Shown here piece after piece: positions 20,569-28,430 of a stretch of 64,000 nucleotides of DNA; the stretch's first letter is position 1, and each line of letters starts with the position of its first letter. The stretch is from assembly GCF_002939945.1 (NCBI RefSeq), contig NZ_MDEB01000001.1, forward strand, positions 558,001-622,000. Direction: 5' to 3'. Under the pieces are notes generated by a model. That model saw only the letters and a list, made by a program, of their open reading frames with translations. It was not told the origin of the DNA and made no database searches. The DNA comes from Xanthomonas arboricola pv. populi (GTDB lineage: Bacteria > Pseudomonadota > Gammaproteobacteria > Xanthomonadales > Xanthomonadaceae). Position numbers and translations under genes: made by a program.

Positions 20569-21695
20569 ACCTCACCGCGACCGGCCTGGCTGCGCACAGC
20601 AACGGCGACGAACCCGCCAAGCTGCTGATCGTCGACGACGTGCCGCAGAACCTGGTGGCGATGGAAGCGTTACTGCAGCGCGAAGGCCTCCAGGTGCTGT
20701 GCGCCGCATCCGGCGCGCAGGCGCTGGAACTGCTGCTCGAACACGATGTGGCGCTGGCGCTGCTGGATGTGCACATGCCGGAAATGGACGGCTTTTCGCT
20801 GGCAGAACTGATGCGCGGCTCGCAGCGCAGCCGGCATGTACCGATCATTTTCCTGACCGCATCGCCGAACGATCCGATGCGTGCCTTCCAGGGCTACGAA
20901 ACCGGCGCGGTGGATTTCCTGCACAAGCCGATCGAGCCGCACGTGATCCTGAGCAAGGTCAATGTGTTCATCGAGTTGTACCAGCAGCGGCGCCTGCTCA
21001 AGGCGCGCAACGCGTCGCTGGAACGCGCGCTCACCCTCAACGAAACCATGATGGCCGTGCTCACCCACGACCTGCGCACGCCGCTGTCGGTGATTCTGCT
21101 GTGCGCCGACAAGCTCAGCCTGGATGTGGATGCCGAGGGCTCGGCCGCGCGCACGCTCGATCACCTGGAAAACAGCGCGCGACGGATGGCGCGGATGGTC
21201 GAGCAGTTGCTGGATTTCTCGCGCCTGCGCAGCGACGGGCTGTCGATGCGGTTCGGCCCCTGCAATCTGGGCGAAGTGACCCATAGCGTGGTCGGCGAAG
21301 TGGCGCAGGCCAATCCGCACACGCCGATCGACCTGCAGACCGAAGGCGATCTGGACGGCGACGGCGACGGCGATCGCCTGGCCCAGGTCGTGTCCAATCT
21401 GGTCGGCAATGCGGTGCTGCACGGCGGCAACCAGCCGGTGCGGGTGCACCTGGACGGACGCGAACGCGACACGCTGCGGCTGTCGGTGCGTAACGTCGGG
21501 CACATTCCGGACAGCCTGATGCCGCGCCTGTTCGAGCCGTTCAAGGCCAGCTTCCATGCCAGCCAGGGCCTGGGGCTTGGGCTGTTCATTGCCGACCAAT
21601 TCGTCAAGGCGCACGGCGGCACGCTGCAGGCACGCAACGAAAACGGCGATGTGGTGTTCGACGCCGTGCTGCGGCGGCACAACCTGGCCGCGTAA
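20565..21695 (+). CDS. Receiver-histidine kinase fusion protein
   Basis: A soluble 376-residue protein with a receiver first (Asp68 in LLDVHMPEMDG, Lys121 in FLHKPIEPH). A HisKA box follows (His168 in AVLTHDLRTPLSV), then a HATPase domain with NLVGNAVLHGG and GLGLGLFIADQFV. In this order the receiver probably controls the kinase activity instead of receiving its phosphate. It is the last gene of the four-gene coupled operon, overlapping cheB by four bases. It could take phosphate from the large hybrid kinase and pass it on, but no diffusible output regulator is adjacent on this strand. Confidence 0.92.
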   Translation: MNLTATGLAAHSNGDEPAKLLIVDDVPQNLVAMEALLQREGLQVLCAASGAQALELLLEHDVALALLDVHMPEMDGFSLAELMRGSQRSRHVPIIFLTASPNDPMRAFQGYETGAVDFLHKPIEPHVILSKVNVFIELYQQRRLLKARNASLERALTLNETMMAVLTHDLRTPLSVILLCADKLSLDVDAEGSAARTLDHLENSARRMARMVEQLLDFSRLRSDGLSMRFGPCNLGEVTHSVVGEVAQANPHTPIDLQTEGDLDGDGDGDRLAQVVSNLVGNAVLHGGNQPVRVHLDGRERDTLRLSVRNVGHIPDSLMPRLFEPFKASFHASQGLGLGLFIADQFVKAHGGTLQARNENGDVVFDAVLRRHNLAA

Positions 21696-21747
21696 TCGCG
21701 GCCAATGAGGCCGCCGGGCAGCACGCCGGGCGTCCGGCGCGCCGCGC

Positions 21748-21968
21748 GTGGTGGAGTGCTGGGGCGATGACGTCCAGCAGGGACAGCTGACCGACTTCCA
21801 TCGCGCGGTCGATGCCAGCGAGGACGAAACCGTGGTGTTTTCGTGGATCCAATCGCCGGACAAGGCGACCCGGGAATGGAACCGACGGTCAACCCGATAC
21901 CGTTCGATGGCAAGCGCCCGATCTACGGCGGCTTCGTTCCGATCCTGCCCCTGGGGCAACCGGGCTTA
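21748..21968 (+). pseudogene. DUF1428 (YbaA-like) gene remnant, truncated and frameshifted
   Basis: The translation VECWGDDVQQGQLTDFHRAV and ETVVFSWI in one frame, followed in another frame by PFDGKRPIYGGF, matches the middle and C-terminal motifs of DUF1428 proteins such as E. coli YbaA. The N-terminal third is missing. The two parts are in different frames, separated near 21860-21875 by what looks like a small deletion. No intact start or ribosome site fits. It lies between the kinase operon and trxC. Confidence 0.75.
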
Positions 21969-22136
21969 GCACTGCAGCGCGCGCGTTCGCGTGACCGCCG
22001 CACACCCGGTGTTGCGGCAGTGACCGACGGCACCGGGTCTTAGGCGGTGGCCGTTACACTGGCAGCATGCAGCCGCGTTCGCCGCCAATGGTGTGCAGGC
22101 GCAGCGACTGCATTGCCTGCCACCGGAGACCACCAC

Positions 22137-22583
22137 GTGACCGACGCACCGCTCCTGATCGCCTGCCCGAGCTGCGCTGCGATGAATCGTGTCGCGCGCG
22201 CGCGTCTGCGCGATGCGCCCAACTGCGGCAGTTGCCACAAGCCCTTGTTCCTGGGCACGCCGGTGGCGCTGTCGGTGGCCGATTTCGACAAGCATGCAGT
22301 GCGCAGCGCGCTGCCGTTGGTGGTGGATTTCTGGGCGCCGTGGTGCGGGCCATGCCTGAGCATGGCGCCGCAATTCGTCGCGGCCGCGGCCATGCTCGAA
22401 CCGCAGGTCCGGCTGGCGAAGGTCGATACCGATCTGCATCCGGCGCTGGGCACGCGCTTTGGCATCCGCAGCATCCCGACCTTGCTGGTCATCCGCGGCG
22501 GCAGTGAACTGGGCCGTCATTCGGGCGCGGTGAGCAGCACGCAGATCGTCAGCTGGGTGCAGTCGGTATTGCGCGGCCGTTGA
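22137..22583 (+). CDS. trxC: Thioredoxin 2 (zinc-ribbon thioredoxin)
   Basis: A cytoplasmic disulfide reductase of the TrxC type. The 148-residue protein has an N-terminal zinc-binding module with two CxxC pairs (IACPSCAAMN and NCGSCHKP) and a thioredoxin fold with active site WCGPC in DFWAPWCGPCLSM. IRSIPTLLVIRGG carries the cis-proline. The GTG at 22137 is chosen because it places the zinc module at the N-terminus as in E. coli TrxC; the ATG 90 bases upstream adds unrelated sequence. It appears to be monocistronic. Confidence 0.93.
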   Translation: MTDAPLLIACPSCAAMNRVARARLRDAPNCGSCHKPLFLGTPVALSVADFDKHAVRSALPLVVDFWAPWCGPCLSMAPQFVAAAAMLEPQVRLAKVDTDLHPALGTRFGIRSIPTLLVIRGGSELGRHSGAVSSTQIVSWVQSVLRGR

Positions 22584-22586
22584 TAC

Positions 22587-22617
22587 AAAAAAACCGCTGC
22601 GTGATGCACGCAGCGGG
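22587..22617 (-). terminator. Strong hairpin terminator, minus strand
   Basis: CCGCTGCGTG pairs with its complement to give a perfect ten-base stem, followed on the minus strand by eight T residues. It starts just after the trxC stop but is oriented for transcripts coming from the TonB-dependent receptor gene, about 200 bases upstream of it on that strand. That transcript therefore has a long 3' tail that includes a palindromic repeat. Confidence 0.8.
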
Positions 22618-22710
22618 CCTGGTTTGACGATCGACATCGCTGCGACACCTGCGCAGCGATGCAGTCAATCGATCAGCGACAGAGAGCGGCTGACAACGTC
22701 ACCAGCGCTC

Positions 22711-22794
22711 GTCAGGTGGATGCGTACGGCGCGCAGGGAACCGAACGTACACATGCTACATGCCGGTTCCGGGCACCGACCGCCCACCTGACGG
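22711..22794 (+). repeat. Palindromic repeat element, copy 1 (3' side of the TonB receptor gene)
   Basis: An element of about 84 bases beginning GTCAGGTGG and ending in its inverse CCACCTGAC, with an inner GGAACCG/CGGTTCC pair and the core CTACATGCCG. A diverged copy in opposite orientation lies at about 25263-25345, so the TonB-dependent receptor gene is bracketed by inverted copies. Confidence 0.7.
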
Positions 22795-22818
22795 CCGCGC
22801 AACAGTTTGCTCAGTCGC

Positions 22819-25188
22819 TTACTGCCAGTTGACGTTGACCGACACACCCACGACACGCGGCTCGTTGTACACCGCGGCCATGTAGTTTTCGATCACGCCC
22901 TTGACGTTCTTTTCGTTGGTGATGTTGCGCGCGAATGCCGCCACTTCCCACGCACCATAGTCGCCGGTGTAGCCGAGCTTGAGCCCGCCCTCGACATTGC
23001 CGTTGGCGCGGAACTCGGTGGAGTCGTACAGCACGAAGCTGGTCTGGCCCTGCTTGTTCCAGTCGGTGGAGACGAAGAACGCCCCATCGTTGCCCACCGG
23101 AATATCGTAGCGCGCCGCCAGGTTGAGGTTGTACTTGGGCGCGTTGGGCAGCGGGTTGCCGTCGATCTGCGCAAAGGTGTTGGCACCGACGCGGATGGTC
23201 GGGTCGTTGACCGTGCACACCACCACGCCGTTGAGCGCGCAGGCCTGCGCGTAGACGCGATCGTCCTGGATTTCGCTATGCAGCAGGCTCAGGCCAGCGG
23301 TCAGCGACAGGTTGGAGACCGGGCGCCAGTCCAGATCCGCTTCCAGACCGTAGGCCTTGGCCTTGTCGGCATTGAACAGCACGCCGTTGCCGTCCGAATC
23401 GTTGCCGTTGAGCTGGATGTCGTTGACGGTGTAGGTGAAGCCGCTGACATTCAGACGCAGGCGATTGTCGAACAGGCTGCTCTTGATGCCGGCTTCCCAC
23501 GACAGGATGGTTTCCGAATCGGCGGTGGTGAAATCCGAATTGAACACCGCGCTGCGGCCCTGGATGGTCGGACCGCGGAAGCCGCGTGCCACGCGCGCGT
23601 AGACGCTCAGCTCGGGATTGATTTCATACATCGCGCTGAGATCCCAGCTGGGCTGGGTGTCGGACATGCGCACGTCGCGACGACCGCGATAGGTCACCGC
23701 ACCAGTGGCGGTATCGGCGGTCTTGAGCAGGCGGGTTTCCTTGCTGTCCTTGGTCTGGCGTAGACCGGCGGTCAAGGTGAGTGCGTCGGTGGCCTTGTAG
23801 CTGAGCTGCCCGAACCCGGCCCAGGAGGTATTGGTGTTGCGCAGGCGCACCCAGTTGTTGGGGTTGCGCGCGGCGGTTTGCAGGAAATAGGCACGCTGAT
23901 AGAAATCGGTGGTATCGCGCCCGTCGAAGTAGAACGCACCGACCTGCCACTGCAATGCGTCATCGCCTTCGCTGGCCAGGCGCAGTTCCTGGGTGTACTG
24001 ATCCAGGTCGCGGATCTGCCCCATCGACTGGCCGAAGCCGTTCGGCACGCCGTTGACCGGGTAGTTCGCCGCCGCGCCGCCATCGGTGTCGCCACGGCTA
24101 TAGCCGGAGGTGGTTTCGTAGGCGGTGATGGAGGTCAGCGACACGCCGCCGAAATCGTAGATCGCCTTGATCGAGCCACCGTCGGTCTGATACGCCTGCG
24201 GGTTGTCGTGTGCCTCGTCATAGGCCACGCGATCGCGCGGCACGTCGACCTTGTCGCTGCCGCGCGTGACCGCATTGCGCAGGAACAATGTGGAGGTGCC
24301 GTCGTAGTCGCGCGTATGCACCGAACCCAGCAGCGAGAACGCATCGTTGGGCTTGAGCAGCACCTGCAGGCGCGCATTGCGGTCGTTGTAGCCGCCCATC
24401 GCATCCTTGCGCGGCGTGCGCGTCCCGTCGGCGCTGCTGCCGGCAAAGGTGTTGTCCACCCAGTCGTCGCGGTGCTGATACAACGCCGACACGCGGAACG
24501 ACAGCACCTCGTTGATCGGGCCGCCGAAGCCGCCGTCCAGCGACACCGTGTTGTAGCTGCCATAGCTGGCATCGACGCGGCCGGTATAGGTATCGCTGGG
24601 CTTGATCGTGTCGAACTTGACGATGCCGGCGGTGGTGTTGCGGCCGAACAAGGTGCCCTGCGGGCCGCGCAGCACTTCGATCTGGTCCACGTCGTAGACC
24701 GGGTTGGACTTGAGCACCACGTGTTCCAGTACCACGTCGTCCTGGATGATGGACACCGGCTGCGAAGCGCCGAGATAGAAGTCGATATTGCCCAGGCCAC
24801 GGATATAGAAGCGCGGGAAGATGCGCCCGGTGGTGGTCTCGGCATAGAAGCCCGGCACGCGGCCGGACAGCGCCAGCAGCGTGTCGTCGCCACCGGCAGT
24901 GAACTCGCGCATCGCCGCGCCCTGCACCACGCCCACCGACACCGGCACTTCCTGCAGGTTCTGTTCGCGGTGCTCGGCAGTGACGGTGACCGTATCCAGG
25001 GCGGTCGGGCTGCCCTCGCCCTGGCGCGTCTGCGCCTGCTGCGCAGAGGCTGCGGCGGCCAGCGAGGCGAGCAACAGGCCGCCGCAGGCACGTGCCAGCG
25101 GCGTGCGCTGCAAGGCGGCGCAACGACGTGCGGGTGCGTGCGTAGCGGCGGACGTCAGGGACGCGGAGACAGACGAGTACAACGACAT
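22819..25188 (-). CDS. TonB-dependent outer membrane receptor
   Basis: An outer-membrane active-transport barrel that takes energy from TonB-ExbBD. The 789-residue precursor has a long signal peptide (about 49 residues, ending AAAASA-Q), a TonB box region around LDTVTVTAEHREQ, and a plug domain with QIEVLRGPQGTLFGRNTTAG near 165-185. A 22-strand-type barrel rich in aromatic girdle residues ends VSVNVNWQ. The ATG at 25186-25188 gives the clean signal peptide; the frame is open upstream. The overall pattern resembles the FyuA/pesticin-type receptors for ferric siderophores, but the ligand cannot be assigned. No transporter genes are adjacent. Confidence 0.9.
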   Translation of the reverse strand: MSLYSSVSASLTSAATHAPARRCAALQRTPLARACGGLLLASLAAAASAQQAQTRQGEGSPTALDTVTVTAEHREQNLQEVPVSVGVVQGAAMREFTAGGDDTLLALSGRVPGFYAETTTGRIFPRFYIRGLGNIDFYLGASQPVSIIQDDVVLEHVVLKSNPVYDVDQIEVLRGPQGTLFGRNTTAGIVKFDTIKPSDTYTGRVDASYGSYNTVSLDGGFGGPINEVLSFRVSALYQHRDDWVDNTFAGSSADGTRTPRKDAMGGYNDRNARLQVLLKPNDAFSLLGSVHTRDYDGTSTLFLRNAVTRGSDKVDVPRDRVAYDEAHDNPQAYQTDGGSIKAIYDFGGVSLTSITAYETTSGYSRGDTDGGAAANYPVNGVPNGFGQSMGQIRDLDQYTQELRLASEGDDALQWQVGAFYFDGRDTTDFYQRAYFLQTAARNPNNWVRLRNTNTSWAGFGQLSYKATDALTLTAGLRQTKDSKETRLLKTADTATGAVTYRGRRDVRMSDTQPSWDLSAMYEINPELSVYARVARGFRGPTIQGRSAVFNSDFTTADSETILSWEAGIKSSLFDNRLRLNVSGFTYTVNDIQLNGNDSDGNGVLFNADKAKAYGLEADLDWRPVSNLSLTAGLSLLHSEIQDDRVYAQACALNGVVVCTVNDPTIRVGANTFAQIDGNPLPNAPKYNLNLAARYDIPVGNDGAFFVSTDWNKQGQTSFVLYDSTEFRANGNVEGGLKLGYTGDYGAWEVAAFARNITNEKNVKGVIENYMAAVYNEPRVVGVSVNVNWQ

Positions 25189-25606
25189 GCGAGATGATCC
25201 TTGGGTAAGTGACGCGAGGGATGACACGGGGTTAAGAGCGGCGATCAACATGACTGCGGCGATCAGGCACGCGCGGCCGGTGCCAGGAATCGGCATGTAG
25301 CGCTCGTACACGCCGGCTCCTCCCCATCGCCCGCGCCCACCTGACAACCGCTCGCTACGTTTTGCTGGCCCCTCCGACGTCCGTCGGCATCGGGCATGCC
25401 GGCCGAGGACGCAGGGTGGCACCGCGCGCACGATATGTCAGCAATGTTGCAGCTCTATGGCAAGCGTGCCGACGCGCACATGGCCGCCGCCGCGCAGCCA
25501 CATTCGCTGTGGCGCGTTCAACGCATCAGTCGTCGCCACGCCATCGTCGTCGTCGTCGCGCGACAGGCCGGCATCGACAGCTGACCCTTCGCGCGCAAAC
25601 ACCGCG
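25189..25606. other. Intergenic region upstream of the TonB receptor
   Basis: A 418-base gap between the start of the TonB receptor gene and the end of the hybrid kinase gene, both on the minus strand. It contains the second palindromic element copy and presumably the receptor promoter. No riboswitch or Fur-like box was recognised. Confidence 0.5.
25263..25345 (-). repeat. Palindromic repeat element, copy 2 (5' side of the TonB receptor gene)
   Basis: Read on the minus strand this copy begins GTCAGGTGGGCG and contains CGCTACATGCCGATTCC followed by GGCACCGGCCGC, matching copy 1 at 22711-22794 over most of its length. It lies in the 5' leader of the TonB receptor gene, 75 bases or more before the start codon, in inverted orientation relative to copy 1. 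Confidence 0.65.
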
Positions 25607-27571
25607 TCAGGCGCGGGCGGCCAGCACGCTGCTATCGAGCATCTGCCCGACCATGTTGAGCAGATCGTTGAGGCTGAAAGGCTTGGGCAGCAGCGCCATG
25701 CCGTCGTCCAGGAATTCCTGCCGGGTGGCGGCGTTTTCGGCGTAGCCGGTGATGAACAGGATCGGCAAGCCGGGGCGCAGCGCGCGCGCCACATCGGCCA
25801 TGTCGCGCCCGTTCATGCCGGGCAGGCCAACGTCGGACACCACCAGATCGATCTCCACGCCCGCACGCAACTGATCCAGTGCGCCGTTGGCATCTTCGGC
25901 TTCGACCACCTGGTAGCCGGCATCGCTGAGCACCTCGCTCACCATCATGCGCACCACATCGGTGTCGTCCACCAGCAAGATGCGCTCGCTGCGTGCGCGT
26001 GGCGAACTCGGTGCCGGTGTCGGCGGCACTGCGCTGGCGGTGAGCCCGCGCGGCAGCAGCAAGGCCACCGTGGTGCCGCGCCCCACGGTGCTGGTGATGC
26101 GTGCGGTACCGCCGGACTGGCGCGCAAAGCCATAGGTCATCGACAAGCCCAGGCCGGTGCCCTCGCCGATCGGCTTGGTGGTGAAGAACGGTTCGAAGAC
26201 CTGGTTGAGGATGGCCGGCTCGATGCCGCTGCCGTTGTCGATCACGTTCACCGCCACGTACTCGCCATCGTCCAGTTCCGGATCGCCCTGCGCGGTGTAG
26301 GCCGCGCTCTGGATGCGGATGGTGCCCCTGCCCTTCAACGCGTCGCGCGCATTGATCACCAGATTGAGCACTACGTTTTCGAGCTGGTTGGCATCGGCCA
26401 CCGCCACCAGCGGCGTGTCCGCCAGGTCCAGTTCCAGCACGATGTTCTCGCCGATCGAGCGGTGCAGCATGTCCTCCAGCGAGCGCACGCGTGCGTTGAT
26501 GTCGAAGGCCTGCGCATCCAGCGATTGCTTGCGCGCGAAGGCGAGCATGCGCTGGGTCAGCGCGGCGGCGCGATGCGCCGAGCCAGTGGCGATCTCGGCC
26601 AGCCGCGGCACACGCTCGATGCGATTGGACTCGACCGCCAGCTGGATCATGTCCAGGCCGGAAATGATGCTGGTCAGCAGATTGTTGAAGTCGTGCGCGA
26701 TGCCGCCGGTGAGCTTGCCCAGCGCTTCCATCTTCTGTGCCTGCAGCAACTGGATCTCGGTGCGCTGGCGCTCGGCGATCTGGTGGGCCAGCTCGGTGGT
26801 GGCGGTATCCAGTTCCTGGCGCTGCTCGCGCTCGCGCAGGCGCTGTTCGGTGACATCCTCGACCAGCAGCAGGCCCAGATCCGGTTCGCGGTACGGCGAC
26901 ACGCGCCATTCGGTTTCGCACACCTTGCCCTCGCGCAGGATCGACAAGGCACCGCTCCAGCGCTCGCGCTGCGCCAGCGCGTCGGTCAGCGCGTGCACGG
27001 TGGCGGCCTGGTCCACGCCGGGCACGGCAAGCGCCTCGCCTGGCGTGGCGGTGCCGACCAGGCGCTGGAACGCCGCATTGGCTTCATGCGCGTGCAGCCC
27101 GGCATCGACCACCGCAATCGGTGCGCTGATGTGCTCGAAGATCTCGCGGAAGCGGGCCTCGCTGATGCGCAAGGCGTCCTCGGCCTGGCGCGCGCGCAGC
27201 AGGGTACGCAACGTGGCGACCAGCACGCTGGGGTCGACCGGGTGAATCAGGTAGGCATCGGCACCGGCTTCCAGGCCGGTGATCATGTCGCCGGTGGCGA
27301 TCGATGCCGCCGACACGTGCACCACCGGCAGCAACGCGGTGCGCGGCTCGGCGCGTAGCGTGCGCACGATGTCGAAGCCGCTCATGTCCGGCAGATTGAC
27401 GTCCAGCACCACCGCAGCGAACGCCTGCTCGGCCAGTCTGGCCAGGCCGTCGGTGCCGGTGCCGGCTTCGTCGACCACGAACTGATGATGTTCGAGCACG
27501 CGCCGCACCGAATAACGCGTCACCGCGTTGTCGTCGACGACCAGAATGTGCGGCTTACTGCCCAAGTGCAT
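25607..27571 (-). CDS. Hybrid histidine kinase REC-PAS-HisKA-HATPase-REC
   Basis: A soluble 654-residue kinase. The N-terminal receiver (1-120) has Asp57 in VVLDVNLPDMSG, but the usual Lys-Pro is replaced by His110-Pro in DAYLIHPVDP. A PAS-like domain spans about 135-245, then His293 in GGIAHDFNNLLT. The HATPase domain has NLVINARDALKG and GEGTGLGLSMTYGFARQSGG. The C-terminal receiver (about 530-645) has SDVGLPGMNG and LLPKPFS. It is the last gene of the stressosome operon, overlapping the upstream kinase by 17 bases. It is the likely phosphorelay end point, although no output domain is attached. Confidence 0.93.
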   Translation of the reverse strand: MHLGSKPHILVVDDNAVTRYSVRRVLEHHQFVVDEAGTGTDGLARLAEQAFAAVVLDVNLPDMSGFDIVRTLRAEPRTALLPVVHVSAASIATGDMITGLEAGADAYLIHPVDPSVLVATLRTLLRARQAEDALRISEARFREIFEHISAPIAVVDAGLHAHEANAAFQRLVGTATPGEALAVPGVDQAATVHALTDALAQRERWSGALSILREGKVCETEWRVSPYREPDLGLLLVEDVTEQRLREREQRQELDTATTELAHQIAERQRTEIQLLQAQKMEALGKLTGGIAHDFNNLLTSIISGLDMIQLAVESNRIERVPRLAEIATGSAHRAAALTQRMLAFARKQSLDAQAFDINARVRSLEDMLHRSIGENIVLELDLADTPLVAVADANQLENVVLNLVINARDALKGRGTIRIQSAAYTAQGDPELDDGEYVAVNVIDNGSGIEPAILNQVFEPFFTTKPIGEGTGLGLSMTYGFARQSGGTARITSTVGRGTTVALLLPRGLTASAVPPTPAPSSPRARSERILLVDDTDVVRMMVSEVLSDAGYQVVEAEDANGALDQLRAGVEIDLVVSDVGLPGMNGRDMADVARALRPGLPILFITGYAENAATRQEFLDDGMALLPKPFSLNDLLNMVGQMLDSSVLAARA

Positions 27572-28430
27572 CCTCCGGTGCCAGCGTGATCGGCAGCACC
27601 ACGAAAAATTCAGAGCCCTGCCCGACCACGCTGTTGATCCCCACCCTGCCGCCCAGCAACTCGGCGAAGCGCTTGCAGATCGACAGCCCCAGACCGGTGC
27701 CGGTCAGGCGCTTCTGCAACGGCGAATCCACCTGTACAAAATCTTCGAACAAGGCGTCGTGAAGCTCGGCCGGAATGCCGATACCGGTGTCCTGCACGCC
27801 GAAGCGCACATGGGTCTCGCCTTCCAGCTGCGCGAACACGCGCACATGGCCTTGCGGGGTGAACTTGAGCGCGTTGGAGATGAAGTTGCGCAGGATCTGC
27901 GCCAGCTTCTTGTCGTCGGTGTAGAGCATCGGCAGTACCGGCGGATCTTCGAAGATCAAGGTGGTGCTGCCGGCATCGGTGAGCGGGCGGAACATGCCGC
28001 GCAAGGCCGCAAACAGGTCCATCAAATCGAACCAGCCCGGCGAGATGGTGATGCGCCCGGCTTCGATCTTGGCCAGATCCAGCAGGTCGTCGACCATCTC
28101 GGTGAGCTCGCGCGCCGAGGCGCTGACAAAGCGTACCTGTTTGGACTGTTCGGCAGTCAGCGGCCCGTCCATGCCGTCTTCCAGCAGCCGCGTAATGCTC
28201 AGGATCGAGCTGAGCGGGGTGCGGAACTCGTGGCTCATGTACGACAGGAAGCGGCTCTTGAGCTCGGACACGTCGCGCAGCTGCTCGGCCTGCTGATCGA
28301 GCTCGGCATACAGCGCCAACACGCCCTGGTTGGTCTCTTCCAACTCTTCGCGCAGGGCCTGGTTCTGCTGCCGCAGCGCGTCGAGTTCGGCCAGCGGATC
28401 GATCGGCGATGCCGCACCGGAAGCATTCAT
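27555..28430 (-). CDS. Soluble histidine kinase of the stressosome operon
   Basis: A 291-residue kinase without membrane segments. An N-terminal coiled coil (about 14-60, rich in Leu, Gln and Glu) leads into HisKA with His67 in YMSHEFRTPLSS. The HATPase domain has NFISNALKFT, VQDTGIGIP and GTGLGLSICKRFAELLGG. The ATG at 28428-28430 overlaps the upstream phosphatase stop by four bases. Residue 1-60 has no known sensor domain, so the input probably comes by protein contact. The upstream RsbT-type switch is the obvious candidate. Confidence 0.92.
   Translation of the reverse strand: MNASGAASPIDPLAELDALRQQNQALREELEETNQGVLALYAELDQQAEQLRDVSELKSRFLSYMSHEFRTPLSSILSITRLLEDGMDGPLTAEQSKQVRFVSASARELTEMVDDLLDLAKIEAGRITISPGWFDLMDLFAALRGMFRPLTDAGSTTLIFEDPPVLPMLYTDDKKLAQILRNFISNALKFTPQGHVRVFAQLEGETHVRFGVQDTGIGIPAELHDALFEDFVQVDSPLQKRLTGTGLGLSICKRFAELLGGRVGINSVVGQGSEFFVVLPITLAPEDALGQ

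Noticed and set aside
22584..22818. Possible cobalamin or other riboswitch near the TonB receptor
   Set aside because: The structured sequence lies at the 3' side of the receptor gene, repeats at the 5' side in inverted orientation, and lacks recognisable riboswitch core motifs; it fits a dispersed palindromic repeat.
25362..25745. Plus-strand frame upstream of the hybrid kinase end (127 codons)
   Set aside because: Arg/Ala-rich and partly antisense to the kinase gene; no family motifs or ribosome site.
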